From contig NC_053149.1 in NCBI RefSeq assembly GCF_016808335.1, positions 59,263,922 through 59,327,921 of the forward strand: DNA of 64,000 nucleotides, given 5' to 3'. The notes beneath the pieces are model-generated. The model had not been told where the DNA came from. It did no database searches and was given only the letters and a program-made list of their open reading frames with translations. The DNA is from Panicum virgatum (Eukaryota > Streptophyta > Magnoliopsida > Poales > Poaceae). The translations under genes were made by a program, and so were the position numbers. Below, in pieces: positions 31,398-43,823 of the stretch. Position 1 is the first letter of the stretch. Each line of letters opens with the position of its first letter.

Positions 31398-32501
31398 CAT
31401 TAAGTGCCAACCACTCCTCCACAGCGCCCAGGACAGACGGCGTCAGGCCGCCATTCCCCACAGTGGCTGTGACCAGAGTCCCGTCCGCCAACTCTGGTCA
31501 CTGCTCTGCCATCCCGGACACTGTGGCAGCACTGTGGGACCTACGACGCGGGACGAGACACGCTCGGCACAGTTACCATTACTATTCTGCCAACTCCGGC
31601 TGTCCGGACTCCACCTCATCACACGTATGGCCCCGGACCCGCCCCCTGCTCGGGAAGGGGTCCGGCGTCGCCGCATGCCCCTCAAGGAGGGATGCTCAGC
31701 ACTCGCAGCCGGAGTCCCGGACCTCCCCCCTCGAGGGGTCCGGGACCTCCACGTGACTCTCGGACCTCCTTAGTGCACACGCCAGCACTTCGTCCAGGGG
31801 GGTCCGGGACCGCCGCGTGCCCTGCTACCGCTAGTGCACATATATCTGCAAAACCCTGACCTGCGGGGCCCACGGAGCGCCACCACGCCACGTCTGGAGG
31901 ACTCCTACACCCTACAGCGACAACCACGTCGCCTGCTGGGGCTGACAGGACGCCAGCGCGATCTCCGTAAGACTAAGGACGATATCCAGGACGACTGTCA
32001 CGCCCGACGCCATGCCCCACAGTGTACTTCCCACATTATTCAACCACTGCACCCCCACGATTCGGGGGAAACGACGACTTCCACATTCCCCTACGCATGT
32101 ACACCGCCCCTCCTTGTGACTATAAAAGGAGGAGGCGGGCTTCCTTTAAAGGGGACGTTCTGGACGTCCTGGACGCCATCATCAACAATGCCGCGATCAT
32201 CCTCACACACTCAGCACTACTGAGCACTCGATATTGGCATTCGCCCCAATCGTCTTCTCTAGCAGAGACCTGGGAGCTTCCCTCCTTCTCTCGCCACGCC
32301 TGTATCCCCCTACTACAGGCACCACCGGTGCAAGATAATACAATGCCCTCGCACACCCCCTTTTGTTGGACGTACGGCCCCGCGGCCGGAACCAGGATAA
32401 ACCCGTGCGTTATTGTGTTGCCTCTTGCATCAACATCTGGGACGAGGAAACACTCAACATTTACTAGTTGGGACCCGGACCCCCGGGTCAGGGCACCAAC
32501 A
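31398..32501 (+). repeat. X 5' LTR, second part
   Basis: Continues the X LTR after the Y insertion (starts catta, the target duplication) and ends gggcaccaaca at 32501. TATA box tataaaagga at 32121-32130. Apart from minisatellite length it parallels 42713-43823 with scattered differences. Confidence 0.9.
32121..32130 (+). promoter_or_regulatory. TATA box of X LTR
   Basis: tataaaagga; equivalent site in the right LTR at about 43440-43449. It lies about 380 bp before the LTR end. Confidence 0.6.
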
Positions 32502-32502
32502 G

Positions 32503-32522
32503 TTGGTGCACCAGGTAGGGGC
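32503..32522 (+). other. Primer-binding-like site of X
   Basis: ttggtgcaccaggtagggg follows the LTR end by one base. This sequence type recurs behind LTRs of Tat-lineage grass Gypsy elements; the primer tRNA was not identified. Confidence 0.7.
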
Positions 32523-32967
32523 ACGCTGCGTGACATTTTCTCTTTTGTTCCCATTTGATCTCCAGGGATGGCGGGCAGATCCAACCCATACCCCATGGGC
32601 GTCTCGGATCCGCTCCTAGCAGGATACGTGATCTGGTTCGGGAGTCTCGAGTTCAGAGCAACCGGCAATGGTTATCTCATGGAGCTCCTCTCGCCAGACG
32701 CAACCCGGACATTCCGGCTTCACCAGCCCGGCGCAACAGGCGCTCGGGCCAGCACTCGCGACAAGCGCGCGCAGAGCGGCGCCGAGCGGCACGGCTCACC
32801 TCCCCTACGTGGGTTGAGGTTGCCATGTCACGGCTCAGCGTCGCGGCCGACGGGGCCACCGCTTCGTCATCACGCGTTTCGGCGTCGACAGCGCCGGCAC
32901 CATCACCGACTGCAGCTCTAGTGCCTCCCAGGGGGGCGCGACTGCGGCGTCACCCTTCCCTATTGGG

Positions 32968-34422
32968 ATGCGCAATGCTGCGCCCTACTCTTCTTCGTCC
33001 AGCACCAACTTCGCCGAGTACGAGGACCTGCCGGGTCATCATCTCCTGTCGATCCGCAGCCTCATCGCATCATCTCCTAACGACTCCTACCCCGAGACGG
33101 CGAGCTCGATCTCCGACGACGTCAACTTCTTCATGGACAACTTCACGGCTGAGGAGGCCGAGGACTACTCCGGGGTCCGCGACCCCGGCGCTTTCCGCTC
33201 GTTCCAGCTGGTGGCGGCTTACTGCCTCACCTGCTCCGAAGACTCCAGCGAGAGGGATTACGATCCCGCCCGGAAGTGCTTCATGGTTCAGCTCGCGAAC
33301 GGGCGAGATGACAACACTCCGGGTGATGACGGGAATGGCGGGGCAGACGCGCAGGCGAACCAACCAGTGGTGCCGCCTGCAGCCCCTTCCTCTTCGTCAA
33401 GCTCGGCGGCGCGGCAAGCACAGCTGGCGCAGCTCAAGGAGCTTCAAGCCAAGCTCGACGAGCAGCGTCGGCAGACCCAGAAGCTGCGCACCGCACTCGA
33501 GCAGCAGCGTACCGCGTGTGGTGCACATGCCCAGGCGGCGGGACGCGTTGCCCGGGAGCGGATCCTAGCCGACGACAACGTCGACAAACCTCCGGAATTG
33601 AAAACAGCCGGCAAAAAACTCGTCGCTGCGGCCTACCTACTCCAAGCGATGCCTGAGCCATCGACGACTTCGGGTCGCAACCTGCGCCGCGAGGCACAGG
33701 CGCTCATCGAGCAAGCTGCCGTGCAGCAGGCCGAGAGCTCTGCGTCTCGTATGCGTTCGAAAGCCCCGAAGCAGCCCCGTGGGACTGCACGCCAGGACCA
33801 CGAGGCTTCGGTGCACACTCCACCAGGAGGGAAAGGAAAGGCAGCCGGAGCGCACGACGCGAAGGCACCCTCGGTGCACGATCGCATCGGAAAAGCTTCC
33901 TCAAGGGAGCGACTCCACGACATGCGCGGGCACGCCGGCGACGGCGAAGCCCGCTACGTCATCAACGACAGGGAGTACACCCCTCGGCGGGGTGGACGCT
34001 TCGACCCCGAGCACGACAGGGGTGAGTCACCGGAGCCTCCGGGCACCCGGGTGTTCAGCTGGGAGATTCGAACTGCTTCTTTTCCCCCGCGCTTTCGACA
34101 ACCCACCACCCTCGTCAAGTACTCGGGCGAGACCGATCCCGCAGTCTGGCTCAACGACTACCGCCAAGCGTGCCAGCTAGGCAGTGCGACGGAAGACGCG
34201 GTCATCATCCGCAACCTCCCCCTTCATCTCGCTGATGCCACACGAACGTGGCTCGAGCACTTGCCCGCGGACCAGATCCACAACTGGGCCGACTTGGTCC
34301 AGATCTTCGTGGGCAACTTCCAGGGCACATACGTGCGCCTTGGGAACTCCTGGGACCTCAAAGGGTGTCGCCGGAAGCCCAATGAGTCCCTGCGCGACTA
34401 CGTGCGGTGCTTCTCCAAGTAG
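32968..34422 (+). CDS. X Gag (Tat lineage), ends at premature TAG
   Basis: Capsid-type protein of element X, 484 codons from the first in-frame ATG. The N-terminal 130 residues are serine- and acid-rich; a coiled-coil stretch follows (about 150-185, rich in leucine and glutamine); the conserved retrotransposon Gag region occupies about 375-484 (FPPRFRQPTTLVKYSGETDP, AVWLNDYRQACQ, TWLEHLPADQIHNWADLVQI, DYVRCFSK). The family continues KQC here; in X the glutamine codon is TAG. Sequence beyond joins directly to RNase H, so the zinc knuckle is missing. Text upstream (32555-32967) may hold the true N-terminus in another frame, which would imply a frameshift. Probably non-functional. Confidence 0.8.
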   Translation: MRNAAPYSSSSSTNFAEYEDLPGHHLLSIRSLIASSPNDSYPETASSISDDVNFFMDNFTAEEAEDYSGVRDPGAFRSFQLVAAYCLTCSEDSSERDYDPARKCFMVQLANGRDDNTPGDDGNGGADAQANQPVVPPAAPSSSSSSAARQAQLAQLKELQAKLDEQRRQTQKLRTALEQQRTACGAHAQAAGRVARERILADDNVDKPPELKTAGKKLVAAAYLLQAMPEPSTTSGRNLRREAQALIEQAAVQQAESSASRMRSKAPKQPRGTARQDHEASVHTPPGGKGKAAGAHDAKAPSVHDRIGKASSRERLHDMRGHAGDGEARYVINDREYTPRRGGRFDPEHDRGESPEPPGTRVFSWEIRTASFPPRFRQPTTLVKYSGETDPAVWLNDYRQACQLGSATEDAVIIRNLPLHLADATRTWLEHLPADQIHNWADLVQIFVGNFQGTYVRLGNSWDLKGCRRKPNESLRDYVRCFSK

Positions 34423-34439
34423 TGCAAAGCAGTGCTAGC

Positions 34440-35990
34440 TGCCACGACCCGAAGATGGAGGCATACTGCAAAGCAGTGTGCCGCCTCGAGGACAAGTTCG
34501 ACGGCCTAGAACTCAATCATGTCCCGCGCAAGTACAACGAGGATGCCGACGAACTAGCCAAGATCGCGTCGGGGCGGACCACCGTCCCCTCGAATATCTT
34601 TGCTCGCGACGTCATCAAGCCCTCCGTCGAATTCAAAGATCCGGCGGAGCCAGGCCCCTTGACCGCCGGGCCCTCCGGCGGGAACCCCCCGGCGGGCGAG
34701 GCCGAGCCCATGGACATTGACTTCAGGAGCCCATGGACATTGACTTCTGCAATGGAAGTCAACGAGGCCCCCACTTCGCAAGATTGGCGCACCCAGTACC
34801 TTGACTGGACGATTCGAGGGGTCCTACCCTCGAACCGTGCTCAGGCGCGACGCCTCGCTAGGAGGGCCAAGTCCTTCGTCCTAATCGACAACGAGCTATA
34901 CAAGCGTAGTCCCACGGGCGTTTGGCAGCGATGCATCCCCATCCCCGAGGGCAAGGAGCTGATCCACGACATCCACGCTGGCATCTGCGGCCACCATGCC
35001 GCACCACGTACCCTCGTGGGTAACGCATTTCGGCAAGGTTTTTACTGGCCCACCACAGTCACCGACGCCACCGACGTCGTGCGGACCTGCGATGGTTGCC
35101 AGTTCTACGCTCGAAAAACACACCTCCCGGCCCATGCTCTGCAGACCATCCCCATCACATGGCCGTTTGCCGTGTGGGGACTGGACCTCGTCGGTCCGCT
35201 GCAGAAGGCGCCCGGGGGCTTCACCCACTTGCTGGTGGCAGTCAACAAATTCTCCAAGTGGATCGAGGCTCGACCTATCGGCAAGATTAAATCCGAGCAA
35301 GCGGTTCTATTCTTCACCGACATTGTCTTCAGGTTCGGGGTCCCAAACACGATCATCACCGACAATGGCACCCAGTTCACAGGCAAGAAGTTCTTGGCGT
35401 TCTGCGACAGTTTCCACATACGTGTGGATTGGTCGGCTGTGGCGCATCCACATACGAACGGGCAAGTGGAGCGTGCCAATGGCATGATCCTCCAAGGACT
35501 AAAGCCAAGAATCTTCAACAAGTTGAACAAATTTGGCCGGAGGTGGCTCACGGAGCTACCCTCGGTCATTTGGAGCCTGAGGACGACCCCAAGCAGAGCC
35601 ACGGGCTTTACCCCGTTCTTCCTCGTCTATGGCGCCGAGGCCATACTCCCCACGAACCTGGAGTATAGGTCGCCAAGGCTCAAGGCATATCAAGAACAAT
35701 AGTACCAGCGAGCTCGTGAAGACTCGCTGGATCAAGTGGACGAGGCTCGAGACATGGCACTCCTACACTCTGCGCGCTACCAGCAGTCTTTACGAAGATA
35801 TCAAGCACAGAGAGTCCGGCGCCGAGACCTCAACAAAGGGGACTTGGTGCTGAGGCTTCGACAAGACAACTGGGGCCCCACAAGCTCTCACCACCGTGGG
35901 AAGGCCCATACAACGTCGCCAAGGTGCTCAAGCCCGGCACGTACAAGCTGGCGAACAAAAATGGCGAAGTCTTCACCAACGCTTGGAACA
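34440..35990 (+). pseudogene. X pol remnant: RNase H tail and integrase
   Basis: The open frame to 35702 begins in the last part of RNase H (KMEAYCKAVCRLEDKFDGLE, NEDADELAKIAS) and continues through a linker to integrase. The zinc-binding region (HAGICGHHAAPRT, CDGCQFYA) and the catalytic D-D-E context (GLDLVGPL, TDNGTQFTGK, NGQVERANGM) are visible. A TAG at 35701 and frame changes break the C-terminal domain, whose text (LHSARYQQSLRRYQ, KLSPPWEGPYNVAKVLKPGT) can be followed to about 35990 in other frames. Protease, reverse transcriptase and most of RNase H are absent. A 24-bp tandem duplication (ccatggacattgacttc) lies near 34709-34754. Confidence 0.85.
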
Positions 35991-35998
35991 TACAGTTA

Positions 35999-38900
35999 TC
36001 ACCTCCTCTGTGGATCTGCAACAGCATCGAACTCGGCTATCGGGGGGATGTCAGCTTCGAGCTTCTCGGCTATGGCAGTGGCGAACTCCTCCGCGGCTGC
36101 GTCGGCGTTGTCCATGATAGCTGACGCGGCGTCCGCATCGGCATCGTTGGGAACGACGTACCCCGATGACACCTTCTGGAGATCCATGATGTAGTGCGTC
36201 GAGGCCACGGCGAGGGCCCGCAGGACACCGAGACGGAAGGTGCTCTTGGCATGCTCGGCGATACGGCCGCCTAGCGCTCGCAGGCGGCTGATCACCGAGC
36301 TACCAGAGATGGTGCCCTCCCCCTCGAGCTCCTGGCACACGCTCACGGCGGTTTGCTCCAGGTCAGCGTACTCCACCTGCGCCGCCACGAGCGCGGTGTT
36401 GACCGCCTCCTTCGCCGCAGTCTCGTCTGCCACTTGCTGCCTCAGCTCTGATCAAAGAAACGAGGATGAGTTACAAAAAACTACAACCCAACAACATTGA
36501 AATTTCGAGCACTCACCTGCGATGCTCTTCTGCACCTCTTCCCGCTGGACTCGGGCGGCCTCCTCGAGGGAAGACAAGGAGTTCTCCTTCTCCTTGAGGG
36601 CGGCCTCCGCATTCCGGAGGGCCAGCTCCTTCTCCTCGAGGGCCTTGCCCTTCTCCTCGAGGGTCCCAGTGAGCGTGGCGACGATTGCCTTCTCGCGCTG
36701 GAGCTCGGTCTCCTTGTCTTGGAGCTCGGCCTCCTTGCACTGGAGTTCGGCTTCCTTCAGCTCGAACGCTGTCCTGGTGCGCTGCAGCTCGGCGGTTTGC
36801 GCCTCGGCTTCCTGAGCCTTCTGCTCTGCTGCAGCCCTTTGGATGTCACGCTCGCCGGCGGTCCGCGCCAACTCCTCCTCCAGTGCCTGCCGACGCACCT
36901 CCAGATCCGTCATCTTCGTGTTGGCGTCGACACTCTGGAGCACCAGGCCAGCGTTGTGCTGCCCAAGCCAGTGTACCTGGGAGTATAGCTGGGTCATCTT
37001 GGCGCTATTCATGCGCGAGATGTCCCTCAACCGCTCCAAGAGGAAAGGCGTGGGTAAAACAAATAAAATCAGGGCCAAAATACGAACGATTCTCGGGGAG
37101 GAGCCGTTTACCTGGCTAATCTGGTAATCTGTCATCCGATGGAGCTCCAAGGCGCGTTCGAGGTGGTTCTGAATCTGAGAACCTGCCTCGAACTGCGCCT
37201 GCCAGACGACCTCCTCCTCTCGCTCACCACGGAGAAACTCCGGGGGGGACCATGGACTGGATGATCGCCCCGTGTTGGGGTCCCTCGGATGCCCCCTCGT
37301 CGAGCACCTCCGCGCAGGCCGACGTGAACTCAGCGATCTTGTCGGCGGCGCTCGCCGCAGCAGCGGGGTCGATGTCTCTCGAATCCCCGTATTCCTTGCT
37401 GCTGTCCGGCAGCTGCGCCACCGGGATCACGATGTCTGCCGCTGCCTGCGCCGTCACCGTCTGCACCGTCATCACCGCAACGACACCCTCGTCCCGGGCC
37501 TCTGTAGGCACCAAGACGCAGGCTTCCTCCACCATCGGCGCCCTCTGCGCCGACTCCTCCGCGACTCCCTCGATCCCAGCCCCCGGGGGCCTGGGGACGA
37601 GGGTCTCGGCCTCTGCCTGGTTGGCGGGGCGCTCCTATGCACCCCCACCAGATCCTTCCTCTGCAACCGGCTGGGCGGCACTAACCGCGCCGCTCCGACC
37701 GACCTCGGCTCCGACGTCCGGCCGGGCGGCGTCATCTGCGCTGCCCCGGCCGGCCTCCCCCACGGCATCAACCGGAGCGGCTGCCTCAGCTCCGCTCTGG
37801 CTGGCATCGCCCCTGTTCCCCGGCACTCGAGCCTGTTGGGCCGCCTGGGCCCCGCGAGCCATCGCCTCCCGCAGCTTCGCGGCCTCCGCCACGATGTCCA
37901 CGACAGGCGGGGGCTGCGGGATCGAGTGCGGCGTGGCGCGCGCCCCGGTCTTGAGGGCTTTGGTCGGCGCGAGCTGGGCGGCGTCCTTGGCAATGGCCCC
38001 AGAGATGGAAATCGGGGAAGGAAAGCCAAGGTTAGCTGGACTGGGGGAGCGATCAAATGAACACAACAAACAAAACCGGAGACACTTACCCGGACCGGGC
38101 ACTCATGCTGCGTTTGCCCGTGCCACTCCTTCGGGCCCGTGGTACATCGATGCCCCTCGATGCCTGATCCGAGGGTGTCGCCCTCGGAGTAGGCTGAGGC
38201 CTCGAGGCCATATGCGCGGACATCCCCGCGCTCACCGCGGACCCGTCGCCGCCCGTCGATATCACGGGCGCAGGGATCCCCTCACCCGTCGCTGACAGGG
38301 GCAACCCCCGCTCCGCCGTGGGCGCAGGCGATCCTCCGCCCACTGCTGGTGTGGGTGATCCTCGTCCCGCCGCTGGTGTGGGCGACCTCCGCTACGTCCC
38401 CGTGAGGGGTGGGTCCGCCAACGACTCTGGTGCGGGCCTCACCTCATGCGGTGTCGCTGGCGCGTTCTCGTCGCCGGCCTCTTGATAGACCAGCAGGGAA
38501 TCCGCACCTATTGCCGCCTCGCCACCACCCAGAAGGTGGGCCTCGGCATCCGAGGCGTCCTCCTCCTCGTCCATGGACTCGGGCGTGGCAGGTCGCGGCT
38601 TCCCCTCCGCGCGAGCGATTTTGCATGCCTTGTCGTGCTTCGCTTTCCTCTTCCTCTTCCTCTCAGCGGCAGCCTCTACCGCCTCCTTCCGCTTCTTCAC
38701 TACCTCTGCGTGGAGGTGGTTGACCTCACGTTCCTCCTGGATCGGAGGCCTCGAGGGGTGGCACCTGCGGCTCACCCCTTGCAAGACACAATCAATCTAG
38801 AGTCAGGAAACAGGATCGAAATCGAGACTTATCAATGAAAGGAACCCCGACTCGGGGCGTATCTTGATCTCCCAGAGATCGGTTGCGTCGTTGGGGAACT

Positions 38901-39746
38901 CCGCCACCGCATTCCTTGCCCTCCGGGCAGTAATGCCTCGAGGGAGCAGCACCATCGACGTCCTCGACCCCGAGGCCGGAACCCCGGGGGTGAGGCTGAA
39001 GATCGGCAGGCTTCTCTCCGTCAGAGAAATCACCCTCTGGCGGTGGAAGTTTGCGATGATGGCAGCCGCCATCAACCCCTTCCTCGCCAGGTGCACCAGC
39101 GCCTCGGTGAGGACCTCGAGCCTGGCTTGGTGCGCTGGGGGCGACTCCCCCAGTCCCACTTGGCTGGTCTCTCCCGAAGCACCTTGTTGGTGAAGGCCGG
39201 GAGCTTGTTGCCGAAGTTGCGCAGGTAGAACCACCCACGCGTCTACCCGGCGTTGTTGGTGGTCATCTTGTCCGGGATGTACAAGTTCTTCCAGCTCGGG
39301 CGCAAATGGAGCATCAAGCCTCCGGTGCGCGCAAACCTCCTCGGCTGCCCCTTCACATTCTCGACGAAGAGCTCGCCGCGGAAGAGGTGGATCCACAGGT
39401 CCCAGTGGGCTTCGATCCCCAAGTATCCCTCGCAGACGGCGACGAAGACCGCCACCTGCGAGATGGAATTGGGGCCGAAGTTATGCAGCTCCGCTCCATA
39501 ATATTCGCACAAGGCCCGCATGAACCTCCTGACGGGGACGCCGAATCCCCGCTCTTGCAGACGCACGAGGCTCACGACGTAGCCTTCGGGGGGTTTTGGC
39601 TCGGTCTCCTCCGGCCGCGGGGCAATCCACGCCGGCCGCTGCGATCTGACGTTCATCGGTAGCAGCCGGTCGGCCACCAGCTGCTCCAGGACCACCTCCG
39701 TGGCGGTGGACTTCCCGCACGGCACCGGCTCCCGGATATCCGACAT
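35999..39746 (-). pseudogene. Antisense gene in X: Transposase_28-type plus coiled coil
   Basis: Multi-exon gene on the strand opposite to gag-pol, between pol and the 3' LTR, as known for several grass Tat-lineage elements. It starts MSDIREPVPCGKS at 39746. Residues from about 50 match the Pfam 'putative gypsy type transposon' domain (VSLVRLQERGFGVPVRRFMR, YYGAELHNFGPNSI, CEGYLGIEAHWDLWIHLF). The frame is broken by a TAG at 39241-39243 and a frame change near 39150, after which PPAHQARLEVLTEALVHLAR continues. A basic segment (about 38760-38640), alanine/proline-rich text, a long coiled coil (37000-36520: KEAELQDKETELQ) and a last exon (36448-35999) follow. The 36516/36448 junction is a clean GT-AG intron that keeps phase. 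Function unknown; this copy is decayed. Confidence 0.75.
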
Positions 39747-42344
39747 GGCTTCGAACTACGGGGAGATGTGGGAAGGCAAGCTTTGTGGTGCTGAGGTACG
39801 CTCTCGCTCTCTCCTTCTTCTTCCTCTCGCTCTTGGCTACGGGCTTAGGATGCAGGGGAGGCGAAGAAGGCAAGGGAGATGAAGGCAAATGGCCAGGTGA
39901 GCCCAAACAGTCCCCCTCTCTCGCTTTTATTTCACCACAACGCGCAGATACACCACCACGGTCCGAATCCGCCGCATTCAATGCGGTAGATTTTGCCGTC
40001 GCTGACAGATGGGTCCCACGACCGCGGAGTCTCCCACGCGCGCACTCGGCAATAATTACGGCGCGGTAATCGATGGGCGTGGCGCGACTGTTGCGCTGTT
40101 CCATCTGTCAGCCGCCGCCCACGCCGCTTCGTCTACCCGAGGTAGCCGCCTGAAAAGGCGCGCCCGCACCGCACCGCACGAATTGGGCCACGTCGCCCAC
40201 GACCAGCGGAAGACCCGCGCACCCGACCGACGACTCCGCGCCACTTACGAATCGTGACGGAATATTCCTTTCGGGGGCTCTTCACCCTCGAGGGAATCCT
40301 ATTCCAAGGCTTTACTAATTAGGGGTTCGAAGCCTGGACCGTCCAGGGTTCGATAGGCGCCCCAGATCACCAGAGTCAGGGACTGTATGGACGTGCCATA
40401 CAAGCTACCCTCGAACGCGGAGTTCGAGACATCCTACGCAGTGTTCAAGACCAGTAGAGGGTGCCTAGCAGGGGGATCCCATCGAGGGAGAGCATCGAGC
40501 CCTCAGACCCTATCGAATGGGTCCGAGCCCTGCCTAGCGAACCTTCGCGAGCGCTTTATGTGACGTGTCCACGGACCACGAGCCGACCCTTATCGAATGG
40601 GGCACGGACGTCCACTTGAACTACCCGATAACAGCTCACCGAAGCAGCCATGGCTCGCGGCCCGGGCATGGGTAGCATGGTGCGCTTCACCTCTCCTCCC
40701 TGCAGAAGGACGACGAGGGTCGTAACCAAATTCGAGGGTTCCCTGAACATTTTTATGTAGGCCGAGGCTCGGGGGCTCCTCGCACACCGCGGCTCAGGCC
40801 GCACCCTCGAATGGGTCGATGATCCTCGATTGTGAAGTTCCGTGTGTCTAACCAAAACCCCTACTATTAACGCACGCCTACCTGATGGTTAAGCTGAACA
40901 CCGGGTCACTGTGCCAGCACTGAGAATGCCGAGGGCGGCTGAAAGAGTGCCGATGCCGGCTGAAAAAGACACTGGACGGCCACCCCAGTGAAGCACCAAG
41001 TGGGGCGATGTTTATAGCCCTTGGACGAGTACAAACACTCCTCCAAGGCCTCGGGGGCTACACCCGCGGGTGCGTTGACGCGCCCCCACGGAGGAAACTT
41101 CACACATTCGAGGACCAAAATCTCCTGCGGGGGTGGCACCCACCCATACACTTTCGGTCGTCCTCTCCGCGAAGGAGAAGGAGACTTCATTGCTCTTTAC
41201 AAACAAATATTACAAAGGGCTACCGGCTTAAAGCCGTCGGAAAGTACAAACGCATTGCCACCTGCGTGGCAATTTTCCCTGTCTTGGGGAGGAGCGAGCG
41301 ACGAAGAAAAGCAACGAGCCCCTGGCTAACGCGACGGCCAGGCTGCTAGGGATGCGAGGAACAACCCCCAGACTGCACAGGTCCAGCGGGATGCTCTCCT
41401 CGCAAGCTTTCTTTTAGCATCTCCTCCACCGAAGACCATGCGGGGAGTCGAGCTGGCGAACAGCACCCTCCACACCGTCTCCCCGAGAGCAACCTTGTTG
41501 CCGGGGGCGACGATGCGAAGAACAGGCGCCAAACCTGGCACCAGCGCCATGTTCAGGCGTCTCCATCCCCCTTCAGGCTAGGAGACATTGCAGAAGCAGG
41601 ACCCCACGGGCCCAATGCTCTTCTGCTGATCCCACTAAAGCTAAGGGATGGTGAGCATGCCCTCTCCGGCTTTCTCCCGCCGCTCGCAAGCATTCTTCTA
41701 ACATCAAAGCCTAAAAAAGCCAGGCCACCCCGTCTGGGGGCCGGTCGTGAAAGGCAAAGGAAAACATTACGAGACTTAGGCAATGCTAGAAGAAAAAAGC
41801 AGGGAAGTTGGAGAAGAAAGGGAGCCCCACCCAATTTATAGCTGCGGCGGGCGCCAAGCTTCAAGCCTGTCGAAGGGCGAAGGCTTGGACCGCCCGTGAT
41901 GGCGCGGCCCTCCACAAGCAAAGGTACCCTCGGTCGCCGTGTCGAGACGCGATGCGACGAAGCAAAGCTGAGCCCTTGGAAGCTGAGTGGCGCAGCATCG
42001 GCGCTGGCCGACTGCCCTCGAACGGCACGCCGCGAGACGGCCAGGGGAAACAGGGCCAAGACCCTGAGTGCAAGACAGCGTGGCAAATGCATCGGCTGCA
42101 GAGCAGCAGGCACCATCGTGGCCCTGGCCCGCTCAGCACGCTGACGCATCTTGTCCCCGGAGCGAAACAAAAGGGGGCCGCGCCTCGAAGTACTCTCCCC
42201 GCAGGCGTACTACCCTGACCGACGAGTTGTCACATCCGCTGGGCCGGCACCCAGGTGCGCCTGGCGGGTGCCCAGCACCGATCGATCACGTCAAGGGGTG
42301 GAATCACCGAAATACCCTTTGGCCGAATCCCTTGACTCGACCAA
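39747..42344 (+). other. X 3' non-coding region
   Basis: About 2.6 kb between the antisense gene start and the 3' LTR. It contains the presumed promoter and leader of the antisense gene (GC-rich, to about 40250) and then sequence rich in ccctcgag-type words with no protein-like frame. Frames at 41553-42170 and 42068-42412 show no conserved domain. Confidence 0.55.
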
Positions 42345-42359
42345 AGCCTCGGGGGCTAC
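42345..42359 (+). other. Polypurine-like tract of X
   Basis: agcctcgggggctac ends exactly before the 3' LTR start TGTCGGGTACC. The same word (as its complement) sits next to the LTR at 63809 in the second X-family copy. Confidence 0.65.
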
Positions 42360-43823
42360 TGTCGGGTACCACGATTAGGGACACCCTAATCGGGGTACTA
42401 GGATCACCCTAAATAACGCAAGCACATGTTAGGCGACTAGGTCCACGAAGGCCCACGGCCTCCTTCCAATCTGGAAGAAAGGAAATGACTCAAAGAAGCC
42501 CAGCATGCGGCCCATTCGCACCCCCTCGGACCCGCGGGGCGATCTCCGCCTCGCTCGAGGGTAGCGAATCTACCCTCGAGCGGGCAAAACATCTCCGCCT
42601 CGCTCGAAGGTAGCGAACCTACCCTCGAGCGAGCAACTCATCTCTGCCTCGCTCGAGGCCACGCCTTGGCGTAAAGGACAAATGGCCCTGCCGCTTACCC
42701 GCCCGTCATACGGAGGCATTAAGTGCCAACCACTCCTCCACAGCGCCCAGGACAGACGGCGTCAGGCCGCCATTCCCCACAGTGGTTGTGACCAGAGTCC
42801 CGTCCGCCAACTCCGGTCACTGCTCCGCCATCCCGGACGCTGTGGCATCATTGTGGGACCTGCGACGTGGGACGAGACGCGCTCGGCACAGTTCCCATTA
42901 CTATTCTGCCAACTCTGGCTGTCCGGACTCCACCTCATCACACGTATGGCCCCGGACCCTCCCCCTGCTCGGGAAGGGGTCCGGTGTCGCTGTGTGCCCC
43001 TCAAGGAGGGACGCTTAGCACTCGCAGCCGGAGTCCCGGACCTCCCCCCTCGAGGGGTCCGGGACCTCCACGTGACTCTCGGACCTCCTTAGTGCACATG
43101 CCAGCATTTCGTCTAGGGGGTTCTTGGACCGCCGCGTGCCCCACTACTGTTGGTGCACGTATATCGGCAAAACCCTGACCTGCGGGGCCCATGGAGCGCC
43201 ACCACGCCATGTCTGGAGGACTGTGCACCCTACAGCGACAACCACGTCGCCTGCTGGGGCTGGCAGTACGCCGGTACGATCTCCACAAGACCAAGGACGA
43301 TATCCAGGATGACTGTCACGCCCGACGCCATGCCCCACAGTGTACTTCCTACATTATTCGACCACTGCACCCCCACGATTCGGGGGAAAACGACGACTTT
43401 CGCATTCCTCTGCGCATGTACACCGCCCCTCCTTGTGACTATAAAAGGAGGAGGCGGGCTTCCTTTAAAGGGGACGTTCTAGACGTCTTGGACGCCATCA
43501 TCAACAACGTCGCGATTATCCTCACACACTCAGCACTACTGAGCACTCGATATTGGCATTCGCTCCAATCGTCTTCTCCTCCAGCAGAGACCTGGGAGCT
43601 TCCCTCCCTCTCTCGCCACGCCTGTATCCCCCTACTACAGGCACCACCGGTGCAAGAAAATACAGTGCCCTCGCACACCCCCTTTTGCTGGACGTACGGC
43701 CCCGCGACCGGAACCAGGATAAACCCGTGCGTTACTGTATTGCCTCTTGCATCAACATCTGGGACGAGGAAACACGCAACATTTACTAGTTGGGACCTGG
43801 ACCCCCGGGTCAGGGCACCGACA
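42360..43823 (+). repeat. X 3' LTR
   Basis: 1464 bp, TGTCGGGTACC...GGGCACCGACA, followed by the cttac duplication. It has fewer minisatellite units than the left LTR and retains the uninterrupted site where Y entered the other copy (ggaggcattaagtgcc near 42713). Confidence 0.93.

Larger units (their letters stand above)
14793..43823 (+). mobile_element. Element X: Tat-lineage Gypsy retrotransposon (deletion derivative)
   Basis: LTRs begin TGTCGGGTACC and end CACCAACA or CACCGACA. The duplication cttac occurs at 14788-14792 and 43824-43828, inside solo LTR W. The left LTR (14793-15253 plus 31398-32501, about 1560 bp) is split by element Y; the right LTR is 42360-43823 (1464 bp). A primer-binding-like ttggtgcaccaggtagggg follows the left LTR, and a polypurine-like gcctcgggggctac precedes the right one. 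Gag is present, but protease, RT and most of RNase H are deleted; integrase remains. A decayed antisense gene lies between pol and the 3' LTR. LTR divergence (minisatellite copy number and many point changes) makes X older than Y. Confidence 0.92.

Noticed and set aside
41553..42170. 205-codon minus frame
   Set aside because: Inside the non-coding 3' region of X; no conserved domain and composition typical of GC-rich non-coding DNA.
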